64,000 nt of DNA from Enoplolaimus lenunculus (GCA_030248215.1 JASANG010003411.1:248001-312000); one strand, 5' to 3'. Shown: positions 1 to 12,753, numbered from the stretch's first letter. The notes: generated from the sequence alone by a model not told the origin. A program made the numbers and translations.

Positions 1-150
1 ATTGTGAGAAAATGGTTAGGCGGCGGCTTCAACTTTAAACAATTTTTCCCACACAGAAAATTGGCACATCTAAAGTGTACAGTGTAAATTGCGTTTCAAA
101 ACTTTCACCAGACCGACCGCCGTTAGCAATTTGTGGATCCGCCACTGGAT
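1..150 (-). repeat. Family F1 repeat, left-truncated by window edge
   Basis: Shares the ATTGCGTTTC-AAACTTT and GGATCCGCC motifs with copies at 17440, 19151 and 48851, in reverse orientation. Confidence 0.55.
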
Positions 151-2026
151 CCCACTACGAGACTTAGGGAATATGATTAGAAGGCTTACATTAAAAGGCG
201 TGTACACTTGGGCTAAGACTTTAAACTTAGTCCACAGGGGGTCCTTATTGTTAAAATGAGACATTGTTGACAAATGTTTTTCAGAACCAATCTAAAACGG
301 TATACAATGTTTCAGTGATTATTGGTTGTTTACTACTCGGAATATACCAGCTTATCGCTTAGCAACTGTTGGATTCAACACAAAAACTGGAAAAAGTCTT
401 TAAAAATTGCTGACGTAGGATTTTGTTTACAAAAAATTGTTTCAGTGTCCGCCAAGGGCTTAGCGGGGAGGGGAAGCGGGTTCAAGGACCAACCCCGTTT
501 GATTTTCTGAGGTCCTGGCCACACCCGTCGCTGCCGCGTGACACTACTTGCCGAAATCCATCATATACGCAGCCAGATTATAAGCTCTTAGCGAGTGTAT
601 TAATGCTAGCATGGGCTGAAAAATTTTCACAAGGCTCATCCAAGGATTTCATGCAACTTCTTACAAGCGAGGTTGAAACTTTTCTAGCGGCCTATTGAAT
701 AAGGTTCGAAGGCCCTGACCGCTCTTTGACTACGGGTACGAATTAATTGTCATTTTGGGCAGTCACATATTACACCTTTCCATTAGCAAAGCCCAGTTAT
801 TATTTCGGGTTGAAGGTAATTTAATGAATAGGCCCTCGAATAAAAGGTATATACCACGGGTAGTCCTGAATGTCGAAAGGTCAAAAACCTGAAATCAATT
901 TGTGTTTTCTACGCCTGCTGTGCCTGACCCGTAGGCCGCTCACTTTGCGATTGGGCTAAAAATTTTCAACGGAATCATAGAAGGGTTTTCGTATACTTAA
1001 CAAACAAGGTTGTTTTCTGGTGGGTGCCAAAATGTTTCTAGCATACTGGGCCTTCATAGCCCCTGTTGGCTACGGGCACGTCCTGTGCTCGCTGTGTAAA
1101 ACTTTTACATTACGTTATACTCTCCCGCAATATAAATTTTAGCGAACGCCTCTGAATAGCGAACCTACTTTGTACTTTTCCAAAACCAAAGGCAAAACCC
1201 TTATTATTGTTTCTGGTTTAGCTTTTATTTAAATCAATAGGTCTTCGAATATAAGGTATATATTGATACTAAAGGCCCATTGAAAATTTAAAATCACAAA
1301 TCAGTTGACGTCACTTTCCCGTTGTTGGGTTTCTTTGAACCAGTCAGGTTTTGCAGACCGGTGGCAACGTTAATTGGGTGCGGCTGGCTTACTCGCGAAG
1401 CAAAGAGCGGACCACACAGGTCTACGGTCTCTAACAATGGATCCAAACCAAAATTTTCTGTTGAAATTTGTACAAAAACTACGTTTTGCCTTCTGGTTCG
1501 TAAGCTTTTATTTCGTTATATTATATATCGCCCGGTATCCTCGTCAGAAAGTTTTAGCTTCGCAACAGGGTTGACTGTGTACTAATTGTTTGGTTATGCT
1601 GATAGTATACAATATGGTTCTTTCAGTATAAAACGGTTTAGTTGTGTTGAATACAAGTGAAATATACGCCCAAAACGGGGGAAAGGTTTCAACAAGACGA
1701 ATTGCTACCCCCCATGTGCTATGGTTTAACTACGACAGTAAACGCGGTTGGGGGTAGCCAATCGAGATCGATCTCTACCGATAAATACCATGACGTCATT
1801 CGTAAATACATAAGGGCCAATGTGTTATCAGTAGTGAGCGGGTCAATTCAGTATAACCTAGACATGTTCACACTTTCCAAAAAGCAATGGTTGATCAAGC
1901 CACAATTTGTTAAAGCGAACAAAAGTATTATAGACATATGGCTTAAAAGTGAAAACTAAAATATTCGAAAACAATGTCTGGATACTGCTAAATTTTGACT
2001 TGACCTTAACAGAAATTTACCAGGTG
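151..2026. other. Gene-free stretch, no recognised content
   Basis: The longest frame is 100 codons at 1657-1959 on the plus strand (MKYTPKTGERFQQDELLPP), without a recognisable domain or splice context. A degenerate D-like patch may lie near 1030-1085. Confidence 0.5.
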
Positions 2027-2228
2027 CACTGTAAAAAAATGGGAAGTGAAATTGACTCTCTCGGAAACAGGCTTTTCCTGACCACACAAACTGAGTTAAA
2101 TTGGACTCCGCCAGAGTCAAATTCGATTCACTGTTGACTCTGGCGGAGTCCAATTTAACTCAGTTTGCGTACTCAGGAAAAGTCTGTTTCCGAGAGAGTC
2201 AATTTGACTCCCCACTTTTTACAGTGTA
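2027..2228. mobile_element. Family T palindromic MITE
   Basis: Ends CACTGTAAAAAAATGG and its inverse; arms carry TTGACTC and CTCTCGGAAACAGGC; almost fully self-complementary. Confidence 0.85.
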
Positions 2229-2596
2229 ACTTTTTACCATTAATCCATTTTATATCGGGCAATGAACCTGCCAGACGCTTTGGGTGCTATAATAATCCCG
2301 TCAAGTATTTTGTCTTTCAAAAACGGGGCGTCAAAAACGCATACCAAGTTATAAACTTAAAAAGTGGGGGATCACCGATCCCCCACCCCCCATCGCGATT
2401 GGCGCCCATACTTAAATAAAATTTTATAGCTAAGTAAGCTTATTTATCGGAAACGAAGTAGTCGCGGGTTCCGCGACCTTTGCGTGGCGTACCCAGAACT
2501 TCAAAACTGTCGAAAGCTGCACTCGCTAGACCGATATTAAAATATTGGTTTTCAAAAATATTAATATAATTCTACATTAGTAGTACTAAATATTAC
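2229..2596. other. Gene-free stretch
   Basis: AT-rich, nothing recognised. Confidence 0.5.
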
Positions 2597-2792
2597 GGCC
2601 AATGTAAAGAACAGGGGCGGAACAGTATTATAATCATGTTCCTAAGGCTAAGCCTAAGCCTAAACCTAATCCTAAGCGTAAAAATAAACATATTCGTAAG
2701 CCTAAGCCTAAGCCAAGCAAACAAATAGTCTAAAGCTTAAGCTTTCCCTATTCTTGTCGCACAGAAAAACGTTCCGCCCCTGATCTTTACAT
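2597..2792. mobile_element. Family A foldback MITE
   Basis: GGCCAATGTAAAGAACAGG at left, CCCCTGATCTTTACAT at right; CCTAAG repeats inside the left arm and their complement implied on the right. Confidence 0.85.
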
Positions 2793-3297
2793 CTTTGTTC
2801 TATATTTAGTCAATTCTTCGCACACGTTTAAGTATTTGAAATTTAAAAATTTCAATTTCAAATTATAAATTAAAACTTAGCTTTGGCTTGTTGTATTTTG
2901 GCTCAAGCCGTTTAGGTAAACTGATCGATTGTTCTAATTTGAAATACCCCCAATATTCTACGTTTTTTCAGCTCGAAGTCTGTTACATCTCATAATAAAC
3001 AAACTCCGAACACCGAAAGCATTTCCCTCTTATTGTTTAGGTTTCAAGATTATTTAAATAATATTCTTTACTGACAATACAAACAAATTTAAAGTATGCG
3101 ATAATCAGTGATGTAAAACTAATTCAGTGATTTTCAGGACCTTGAAGAATTTGTTCTTTACTTTGAACCAAAAACAATAGGGTAAAGACGACCGAAATAT
3201 GCAAATTTGCTCAAAGTTTTATATTTTGTTTTATTTTAATACAGACGAAACACAATAGCCAAAATGTTGAAAATCACATCCTACGATGGATTTTGTG
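2793..3297. other. Gene-free stretch
   Basis: AT-rich, nothing recognised. Confidence 0.5.
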
Positions 3298-3481
3298 ACC
3301 AACGTTACTTTAAGGGGCGTAGCAGTAGATTAAGCATTTTCCTAAGCCTAAGCCTAAGCCTAAGCGTTGCAAAAATGTGTTCCTAAGCCTAAGCCTAAGC
3401 AAAAAAACGTAATCTAGAATCCAAACTTACTGTTTTATGGACCCACCAGAACCCTGGACGCCCCTTAAAGTAACACGGGCC
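3298..3481. mobile_element. Family B foldback MITE
   Basis: Left AACGTTACTTTAAGGGGCG, right CTGGACGCCCCTTAAAGTAA; two CCTAAG blocks around GTTGCAAAAATGTGT. Confidence 0.85.
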
Positions 3482-3562
3482 GATTTTGTTGTAATCGCTT
3501 TCAATCAAACAATTGCGGTATGTCAGTTCAAAAAATAAGACTTCTCGCTACTAACCTAAGCC

Positions 3563-3961
3563 AGTGTATAGAACAGCTCCATTACAGTAGTATAAGCATA
3601 TTCCTAGGCTTAAACCTAAAACTTAAAAATGAGTGTATACTAGACTTAAAGCTTAAGCAAAAAATTAAACTAAAGCCTACAGTGTAAAAAGTGGTGAGTC
3701 AAATTGACTCTGTCCGAGATAGGCTTTTCCTGACTGCACAAACTGAGTCAAAATTCGAGTCCGCCAGAGTCACATTCGACTAACTGAGTGACACAGTGAG
3801 TCAAATTTGACTCTGGCGGAGTCGAATTTTGACTCACTTGTGTAGTCCGGAAAAGCCTATTTCGGAGAGAGTCAATTTGATTCACCATTTTTTGCAGTGT
3901 AAGCTTTACTCTATTGGAGACCCGCAGAAGAATGTTTCACCCCTGATCTTTACATGGGCCG
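3563..3961. mobile_element. Family A MITE split by a family T insertion
   Basis: Left part to 3679 and right part from 3902 (CCCCTGATCTTTACATGGGCC) read as one family-A element once the inserted T element is set aside. Confidence 0.85.
3680..3901. mobile_element. Family T MITE nested in family A
   Basis: Palindromic TGACTC arms, flanked by TA on both sides, the target duplication of the Tc1/mariner class. Confidence 0.88.
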
Positions 3962-5109
3962 AACAGTTTAACCGATTTCTTAGGCAAACCCTTCCAGTAT
4001 AATTTGGAAAAAATACCGGAGTCGCGGAAATATCTTTCAGTATATACCAAATAGTTCACATTTGACCGTTTTTGTTAAACTGCCAGTATTGCGAAAATTT
4101 TTTTGCAATAACACTTATTTTAACTATATTTACTGAATTGCAGCGCTATAATGGCCGACGAGCAAAATAGCGTGAACCTTCAATATAATATACACCCAAT
4201 ACCACTAAGTGTGAATATTACTCTTCAACCGATGCCTAAGCTTAAATCTAAACTAAAGGTTTAGATTAATTACTAAGCCTAAAGTCTACGCAAAACGGTA
4301 CACCGCGGAACACATCGGCAACAAAGCTATGATCTGTAGAGTGCAGGATGGCATAAAACTCCACATAGAAGTTTTTTGCTAACCATCACAGCTAGCGAAT
4401 AAGTTTATTAACCTCTTAGAACCAACAGATTACGTTCCTTGTGCACTGTAAACGAAGCTTTTTAGTCTCGTCTGCAGTGAAATTCGACGGTTGATATCTA
4501 AGCTGGAAGGCCCCACATGCGTATTTTGACCAAGTTTCCTGTACAATAGTTTCATAGCAAATACGTAGACGCGATTGTTGTATAATTAGAAAATTTGCGT
4601 AGACTTTTATGTATTATTCGCTAACGCGTTTGCACATTGCGCAACGTTGGACAACTAGTATCCTTATATTTGCGTTCTATCGGCCTCTGGTGCTATCGAC
4701 ACCCAAAACGCGTGATATTTTAAAGTTGTTGACACATCCTGTCACACGCATTCCACTCATGTTTGTTCTCAATCAATTCGTGAAAATATTCGCTTAAATG
4801 GTCATTTGTTATGTTTTACCCAATTCCGTGTAATATAATGTCAAACAAGTGTCCGTTTTAAAGCATTTTTCAGCAAGATATCAGTGGTAAATTCAGAAAT
4901 TTTCGATGGGACGCTGTGCCAATTTATATTTATTACTGAAAATGCAAACGAGCTTTAGCAAGCGAGAGGCCAAACGCAATTTTAGTACTAAATCTTAATA
5001 TACAATTTTGGTTTTGATCTCTGGTGCTATGCATGGCTTAAGGTGCCCCCATGAGTTCCCTCAACGCAAGCTATGCGTGTTGGTTCTATACTAGGGTTCA
5101 AAGCAAGCT
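3962..5109. other. Gene-free stretch with short repeat traces
   Basis: A CCTAAG-like remnant lies at about 4230-4300. The part near 4510-4620 (CACATGCGTATTTTGA) resembles 54698 onwards. A further repeat shared with 5690 and 13560 (AAACGCAATTTTAGTACTAA) is at about 4950-5035. Confidence 0.45.
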
Positions 5110-5240
5110 GATAGCCAGCTCAACGTGATAGGGGGGCAAAACCGTATTAGCATAGGCATACGTTTGAAACAACCAGCTTAAAGCGAGGCTAACCCTCTTC
5201 TGTGGGAATCGTTCATTTTCTCTGCCCCCCCTGTAGCTAT
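5110..5240. mobile_element. Family D repeat, degenerate
   Basis: AGCCAGCTCAACGTGATAGG at left and TGCCCCCCCTGTAGCTA at right match D ends imperfectly. Confidence 0.5.
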
Positions 5241-5411
5241 GAGCTCGGTTCACAGGGTGATATTAGCGAAAAAAAACTAGCATCGTTTGACAGCTGAAAC
5301 AGACAGTTTCGTTCTAATTAAACTGCTTGATTTTAACTGCCTTAAATGTTTGTCACCCAGTGACATTTTTAAGTTTAAACTTTTCACAACAAATTAAAAG
5401 CAAAGCGAACT

Positions 5412-5601
5412 GGCCCATGTATAGAACAGGGCCGGATCGTTTTCCGGAGGAGCTATAATAGCGTCAGTTTAAGGTTTAAACTAATTTTTTGCTTAGGCTT
5501 AGGCTTAAGCTTAGGAATAGGCTCATTCGTACGCTTAGGCTTAGGCTTAGGCTTAGGAATATGCTTATACTACTGGTCCGGCCCTGCTCTATACATGGGC
5601 C
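5412..5601. mobile_element. Family A foldback MITE
   Basis: Complete copy, GGCCCATGTATAGAACAGGG to its inverse; two TTAGGC blocks (GCTTAGGCTTAGGCTTAGG). Confidence 0.9.
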
Positions 5602-6161
5602 AGCGAACTTGTGTGTTTTTTGTGGAGTTCGTCTCAGTGGCTGATCCAGAAATTTCTAAAACGAGGGAATGCGCTTAAATTGTGGCAAAATTAACTTACG
5701 AGGGAAGCGAGCGTGAAACCAAATGCCATTTTAGATACTAACTCGTAGTACAAAATATTGGTTTTGATCCATGTTGAGGATGCTGAAGTGGCCACCCCAA
5801 GTGGGACCCGCCAGTGAGTCTGATCCAAGACCTGGGGGTTCTAGAATGATGGAAGGTTTGTTTTGGTACATCTGTGGGTTGAGAACGTTCGTTATTTGCT
5901 AAATCTCATCGTAGAACTTCTAAATCATTTTGTACATTTTTTCGTCGCATCCAGTCAGGATGCACTGGATACGGTCACCTATTAACAGGGAACAAAACCA
6001 AAACTTTGTATTAAGGTACGATTTAGTGCTAAAATTGCGTTTGATGCTTAAGCTCACAGTTTGACCGCGAACTCGTTCCACTGTTACATATTACAAATTT
6101 GTTTTATTTTTTGCGACGGCTGGTTTACTTGAATTTTGACAGGACACTGTCATACCTAAAT
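5602..6161. other. Gene-free stretch
   Basis: Contains another copy of the repeat with ACCAAATGCCATTTTAGATA near 5695-5775 and a reverse trace near 6000-6055. No gene. Confidence 0.45.
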
Positions 6162-6347
6162 CGGCCAATGTTACTTTTAGGGGCGTAACAGTAGATTAAG
6201 CGTATTCCTAAGCCTTCGCCTAAGCCTGAGCGTTGCAAAAATGTGTTCCTAAGCCTAAGCCAAAGCAAAAAATGCAATCTAGAATCAAAACCTACCTTTT
6301 TATAGGCCCACCAGAAACCTGGACGCCCCTTAACGTAACATGGGCCC
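6162..6347. mobile_element. Family B foldback MITE
   Basis: Complete copy with both ends (GGCCAATGTTACTTTTAGGG; CCTTAACGTAACATGGGCC). Confidence 0.9.
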
Positions 6348-6357
6348 CTAAGACAAT

Positions 6358-6580
6358 AAGTTCACACTCTGAAATACGTATAGCACCTATCACCAGTTGG
6401 TGATTGACGTTGTAACTTTTGAACCAGGCTAAGGTGAGGTTCAAAATTTAGCACATTTCTTACATTTCGTTTGCCCTATTTCTGTTCCAATTTTGACATT
6501 CGCAAAGAACAGCGTTCGTCATTTTAAAACCGCATCGCTAACTGGTGATAGGCGCTATATGCATTTGAGAATATGATCCG
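6358..6580. mobile_element. Family L repeat
   Basis: Left GTATAGCACCTATCACCAG and right AACTGGTGATAGGCGCTATA are inverted ends. Confidence 0.7.
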
Positions 6581-7648
6581 CTGTTTTAATAGAAATGGAA
6601 TTATTATTAATTAAGTTAAACTGACGTAATGGTTGTTTGAGTTTTAAACTGAAGTAACCCACTGGTCAACGATTACCCTTATTTTGTTTTCATAAGTTGA
6701 CCAATAACAACTGGTCTCGTTTGAAGTGAAACTTTTTTTACTTAAAATACTTTCAAAATTATTTTACCGTCAATTCAACCCGTTACCATAAACTCTACTA
6801 CATTAATATTTAATGTCCGTAAGACGTCAGACACGCAGTATACCCATGATACCACCATTATCTGAAAAAATATTCCTGTAATTTCCAGCTAATTTTATCA
6901 CTGCGCTAATATTTAATAGTTTCTTTGCTAGTACACGTTATTAATATAGCTGGTTTAGTGGAAAATAAGCAGACAGGCGGATGGCAGGAGGCGTCAAAGT
7001 TTAAAATAAATTTTACCTCCTCATAGAAAAGTTTTGGCACATACATTTGCGGCACTCGGCATATCGGTCATGCTGCGACTTCAATATTTTTACACCTTCA
7101 ACTAAAATTCTTGTTTTTTTTATATTAGCGTCCCATGCCGTAACGCCGACAACCTCGGATACTCTAACTGAAACACAGGGTGATAAATTTGACTATTTAC
7201 TGCTAAGCTAATTATAAAGGTCTGTCCACGTGGAGACGAGGAACCTAGAGACCACGAGTCTTTGGCTTAAAGTAAGACTTAGCCTTGTTAATACACTAAG
7301 GATTCACTTAGGACTCTCAGGCTTTTACTTTTAGGACTCTCAGGCTTTTACTTAGGCAACGCTGTGTCATAAATTTAGTGTTAGGGTTAGGCTAATTTGG
7401 CAAGCCCTCTTATTAAAAAAGGGCCGACACTTTTGGATGCTGTAAAACCGTTTTGATCCTTGTAAACAACGTCAATCTTTCACGCGAAATATTTAACAAA
7501 ATGTCTCAGTTTGTTAAAAGTTAACAACTTTGAAAAAATCTCAGAGATGGAATATGGTTAACAGTGCGTGTTAGGTTCGATGGTTTGTATACTGTCTGAT
7601 TTGTGGACTAAAATATAAACAGTGAAATAATTGTAAGTCAGCTTATAA
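6581..7648. other. Gene-free stretch
   Basis: F1 trace near 6975-7045; a 23-bp direct duplication (GGACTCTCAGGCTTTTACTT) at 7311-7352. Nothing else recognised. Confidence 0.45.
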
Positions 7649-7790
7649 CCCTTTCTCACATAAATATTTTCAATTTTACAGCACAAATCTAGCTTGGCAA
7701 GCTAGGTTTGGAATCTTGGAAGCCGGCTTCGGACGCGTTAACCATCAGCTATTGGAGTTTGTCGCTTATGCTCGAATGGATCTGGGTTGT
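7649..7790. mobile_element. Family E element, degenerate
   Basis: Starts ACCCTTTCTCACATAAATAT, then a weathered version of the tRNA-like module (CATCAGCTATTGGAGTTTG). Confidence 0.6.
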
Positions 7791-8372
7791 TGCGGAGAGT
7801 TTGTACTGAGTATAACCGAATTTTGTACATTGCTCATTTACACACATGATCCTGAATTGCTCAAATTCATTTCTGTGGGAAATGAGGTTAAGGAGCGTTT
7901 GACAAAAAATTGTAACGAGGGGACCCAAAAATATCGTAACCTCAGGTTGGTTGGTTTAACAGTGAGCAATTCTTCCAAGCCACGTATAGTTAAAATATCG
8001 ATCGTTTTTACAGTCAACCAATCAGAAATTGCTAGTACTCGAGAGCAAGAACATTTCTTTAAAGCGTCCAAAATTTTTCCTAAAAATAAAATTTTTTTGA
8101 TGTTGAATATTTTTCGACCAGGGGAGGTGCGAAGGTGTCCGCAGGGGGAGGATTTACCCCCTGCTCCGACTTCGCAGTTCCGGTTCTGCCGTTTTAAATG
8201 CTCTCACGCACAGTATAACAGTCATCATATTTCATTTTTTAGTTTCAAAATATTTACAATATTCAAAAAGCACGTTTTGGTTTCGTTTCATATTCCGTTT
8301 CAATCTGAGAAAAAACACGGCTCCAAGGTACGCGGTGTTTTATCGTCAAGGTTTGGTTCCCACACACGGTGA
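7716..8372 (+). other. Unassigned 218-codon open frame
   Basis: Much longer than any other non-genic frame here. It begins inside the degenerate family-E copy, has no recognisable domain, and its composition (Phe/Lys/Ser-rich later half) looks like translated AT-rich DNA. No good start context. Kept only as an open stretch, not as a gene. Confidence 0.15.
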
Positions 8373-9705
8373 TATCTAATTTTGCCAGGCCCGCTCCCAC
8401 AAATTGTTAGCTGGCCGCGAGGGTAATGAAAGTTATGCCGGGGTCAACAAAACTATCCCAACACTATTGAACTATTTTAATATACTGTCAATAAATATTT
8501 TAACAATATGGGGCCCACAGACGTTGAGTAGCGATGACTCGACCTTCGCGTTTCGTAGTTCCGGTGCCGTCAGCCCGTAGCGTATAAGTCGACAGCGCGG
8601 TAGCGTTGAACTATTGAGGGAAATTTAGAACGTTCCAAAATTGTCTATTTTTTCCTCAAATACCTTTATGAAAAACGGTGCCGAAAACAATACTTATAAA
8701 AATATGTGCTGGAGTTAATATGGTGCAGAGCCATGACAAACTTTAAGCAAAAACATTTCAGGACCGGCAAGGCTCACATGTCCCACGAATTGCAACCAGT
8801 TTTCAACCTCTTTGGCGCGCCCTACTCTTTCCAGGGGGGGGGCGGAGGCCAAGTACCCCCCCTGTGACCCGTTTGACGTCCACCCTGTATGTTGGGTCAC
8901 GAGGTAGATTGGTTTTGGTGCCACGGTTTGTGTTTTGATTCATTTCTTTTTGAACGCACGCAGAGTAGGGTTTAATTACACCAGCGATTTATTTGGCCAG
9001 GGTTCAAGTTGAAATGCAAATCGTATATGCAATGCGTGTACAACTGATACGATATAATAAAACCGTTTAAAACGGCATGATGGACTGAAAGCTTTTGGTT
9101 ATTTTTGAAGCTAATTTTTCGATGACGATCGAAGGGCGAAAAAATGGTGTTTCGGCGATTATTAACAAACCCACGACGACCCTGGCAGCTCCAAACAAAC
9201 AGGCCCATCCAGGCGTTGGTCTCGCAGTAGGGATCAAAACCAAATTTTGGTAATAGCATTTTGGTACTATGGTTTGTCGTACGTTTCAGTCTCGCGAGCT
9301 TTTGTGGACCATTACATATCGAACGCCGCTTGACCTTAGAAATTTCACAAGATCTATACCACTGGAAGGTTAATGTATTTTCAAGTGTAATATTAAGTTT
9401 TTCGTTTTTTAAAAAAATAATCTAATAGCTATTTTCAGTGAAATTTTGAGCATTTCAAAGTGTTCGCTTAAAAGTGAATATTAATTCGTTATTAACAAAA
9501 CTCTTGTCCTTAGCTCCCTTTGAATTTAAAACAAAACCGATGCAATCTTGTAAGCCTTGAAATCCACGCGATCCTAAATATTAATATGGCCCTGGTTACA
9601 ACTGGTTTATTGCCTACATTTTTAATATCGAATAGGTACTGTTTTGATTTATGCTCAGTGTTTGTTGAGTCACGAAGAGTGTTTATTGTGCATCTATTTT
9701 ACCTA
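8373..9705. other. Gene-free stretch
   Basis: A G-rich run (GGGGGGGGCGGAGG) at about 8837 and repeat-like text near 8860-8925 and 9180-9260. No gene. Confidence 0.45.
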
Positions 9706-10151
9706 CTGTAGTGACGAGAATATGAGGGGAGACTGATATTTATTTGGCGTCTCCAGAGGGTGCCCCCTCTTATTCGGTTACGGACTGTTATTTGTTTTTA
9801 ACCAACGCTTCGCCACCCTTCGTTACTGATATATATCCGGTACTGCAACTATCTGTTCAATTAAACCTTTATTTGTCTTGTGTCAATAGCTGAGCGATAG
9901 TACAAGGATATAGTTAGGAATGTACTTTCGAAACATAAGTACGCTTTAAAGTTTCGAAGTCAACTTTATTTGGTCCTGGAGTCAATGCGCTACAAATAGG
10001 GATAATTCACATTTATGGCCTGTAATTAGGGTTCAGGGACTCTATCCGCTTACGGACTCTTATTAGGGATACGGACTCTTACTGATACGGACCCAAAATG
10101 GGGACCCCTCCCCCCCCCTCTTATTACCCCCTCTTATTCGGGTCACTACAG
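9706..10151. mobile_element. Family C MITE
   Basis: CTGTAGTGAC to GTCACTACAG, TA on each side; 446 bp. Confidence 0.85.
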
Positions 10152-10191
10152 TACTATGTTCACTGGGTGACCTGTTGCTAAAACGTACCTG

Positions 10192-10500
10192 CTGTAGTGA
10201 CCACAATAAGAGTGGGAATGATATTTATTTTGCCTGTCCGGAAGGCACCCTCCATGTTATCGAATTAGACCTGTTGTTTTTAACTTACACCGTGTTAGTT
10301 GGACTCAAGACCCTTATATTTTTTATTCTTTCTTTTGAGCAAAACTGGTTTGTTTTGAAAAATTTTTGGTTGATTGCCATGTCCGGTGATGTTTTCTTTA
10401 AATTTAATATATAATTTATACGAATTTACATGAGTACCAGTGACATATATCAGCAGTCTAGACAATTCTTCTGCTCTGGTCTCTTTTATGGACTCGAAGT
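10192..10500. mobile_element. Family C MITE, right end missing
   Basis: CTGTAGTGACCACAATAAGA at left; interior aligns with the 24551 and 39628 copies up to CTCTTTTATGGACTC. Confidence 0.7.
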
Positions 10501-10918
10501 GTAGGCGTTAAAATGATCCATTTTTTCATTGGGAATAAAATGAAAATTCGTAAACCTCCGTAACCTCCTAATTTCAGAAGAACACCAGCAAGAATTACTT
10601 TTGATGACGCCCGGCGTCGTCCGAAGCCGTGCGTTGTACGACAAGTATAAAACCGTGCTAAAATTGGGACTTATGGACTCTAGACACCAAAGGACACCAG
10701 ACCCTTTTTGCTCGAGATTACAAAATATGGACCCAACGGTTATTCGAGTCAATACAGTAGGCCTGTTTCTAGCCATGCTTCAAAACCTTTTTACACATCG
10801 TTCACTGATGCTTACTTCTGTTAAACAACTGAAAAATCCCCAATGAGGTTGTCAGCAGAATTATTTTTATAATATACTCATACAATTTGCTAAAGACAAC
10901 GAATCTACGGCTGAATAA
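10501..10918. other. Gene-free stretch
   Basis: Overlapping frames on both strands (up to 96 codons) without domain or splice context. Confidence 0.45.
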
Positions 10919-11268
10919 GGTTGGTGCTATACTTCTCATGCGGCGCCGTCCATCACCGTCCGGTGCCGTCCGTCACCGTTCGATGCCGTCCGTCACCGTC
11001 CGGTGCCGTCCGTCACCGTCCGATGCCGTCCGTCAGCGTCCGGGCATCGTACGTCACTGGTGCAGTATCGTACTTGAATTACTCAGGTACGATACCGCAC
11101 GATGACGAACGGCACCGTACGGTGATGATCGGTGACGGACGAGCGCCGGACGGTGATGGTCGGTGATAGCCGACCGCGGGACAGTCATGGTCGGTGACGG
11201 ACGAGCGCCGGACGGTGACGTACGGTGATTGACGGCGGCGGACGTCATCAAAAGTATAGCGCCACCCT
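10919..11268. mobile_element. Family P G+C-rich foldback element
   Basis: Ends TTGGTGCTATACTT and AAGTATAGCGCCACCC. Left arm is five 20-bp units of CCGTCCGTCACCGTCCGGTG type (10947-11047); centre carries inverted GTACGATAC boxes around 11060-11100. Confidence 0.85.
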
Positions 11269-11725
11269 AAAAACACCGTTGTAAAACTTTCAATAACCGT
11301 TTTTTTTCTGATCTGCACCGACGCTTATTATTCTATGCTCTAAACTTTTAATGATCAATATGTGGCCTAAGTTTTTCATTATCTCAACCAGAACAACTAT
11401 TGAGATGTAACGACAGAAGACAGGAAAAATTTTTTTTCGGGTTTGCGAAATGTTTGTGAATAATTTATTATGGTTTGACCGAAAAACAAGCGCCACAGTA
11501 TTGCAATAGCGTTCGCACCTCATGGTTGGCTTGTTATATGTTAACAGTAAGGGCACATTATGGGGTCTGCTCAAAAGGTGGTATGCCATTACGTTTTAGC
11601 ACGATACCAAACGTTTAGAATAAACCTGTTAGATCCTAGAGGTCACTGTGAACCGTCGTATTTACTACTGTAACCACATTTTATTACCGGTATACAATCC
11701 TGGCTACGCACCTGCTTACCAGCCA
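11269..11725. other. Gene-free stretch
   Basis: Nothing recognised; a 99-codon frame on the minus strand has no domain. Confidence 0.5.
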
Positions 11726-11886
11726 GGCCCGTAGCCAGCTCAGCTTGCTAGGAGGGGCTAAAAGTTGTTAATTAGGGGCATTCAAGGGTTTGTATTGACT
11801 TGCAATCAAGGCTGAAAATATACTTGAGGGGGCTAAAATGTTTTCAGGGGGATCATAGCTCCCTGCCCCCCCTTGGTTACGGGACT
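11726..11886. mobile_element. Family D repeat
   Basis: GGCCCGTAGCCAGCTCA to CCCCCTTGGTTACGGG, full length. Confidence 0.8.
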
Positions 11887-12299
11887 GTCACCAGCTCTTA
11901 AGATAGTCTGTTATTGGCTAATTTCATGACTCTTTTTTCGTGTTTTCCTTAAACTCACAATGGTGTTATGAGTGTGTCATTTGACCACACGTGTAGGTGT
12001 TATAGAACGTTGGTTCTTTAACGGCTTTGATCGCAAGCCGCAAGCTATAAGCGGTGTACTGCCGTCGAAACGTGCGTAGGGAGGTAAATTAGATTTTGAG
12101 GATATTAGTCAGATGGGGAATCGAAGCAGGGTCAGGACAGCCACCATTGTACATTCTGTTTGAGGGGGCCTACCCCAAAGATGAGCCCCAGCCTAATATG
12201 ATTTTAAGCCAAAAAATTGAAAAATATTTTAATCTTCACAAGAGGCAATCACCACGACATTTTGGGGGAACACCCTAGCTTGCTCCGGTACTTAATCGA
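11887..12299. other. Gene-free stretch
   Basis: Nothing recognised. Confidence 0.5.
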
Positions 12300-12753
12300 A
12301 GTCAAGTACGTTTAAGATGAATCAGCCTGGCTACAATTTTGGTATGACAAAATAAATCTCAAATTTCACTAAACTTTATACCAACTCTAGCTGAAGTATT
12401 TTTCTTCCAATCGTCTATTGGCTGGAATTCTGAAATCTAAGTATTTACTTGATTTATGCTTAAAAGTAATAAACCACCGAGTTGACTAAATACTTTGCTT
12501 TTTGATCAAAAGCAAATAAAATGCTAAATTTGAACTAGTGGCATAACACGAAAGCCTTAATCTTGTTTTATATGAAAAAGGCAGGATCAACCCACAATCG
12601 CAGTTTAGATCAATGGTCAAGACTTCTGAACTGATAGTCTGTAAACACATCAAATTAACTCAGCGATTTAGGTATTTACTTAAGTACGCTTTTAGAAACC
12701 ATAAATTGGCTACAGTAAATGTTTAGCAAATGCTTAAAAGTAAGAAGTCGTAC
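12300..12753. repeat. Family K repeat
   Basis: ACTTAAGTACG, CTTAAAAGTAA and related motifs shared with 43225-43590 and 60298-60655; lies directly against the family-E element. Confidence 0.6.

Noticed and set aside
2597-2792. Chromosome end or telomere
   Set aside because: Hexamers are few, inverted in pairs and inside defined MITE ends.
10887-11318. Overlapping Pro/Ser/Arg-rich frames on both strands
   Set aside because: Translation of the G+C-rich tandem units of a family P element.
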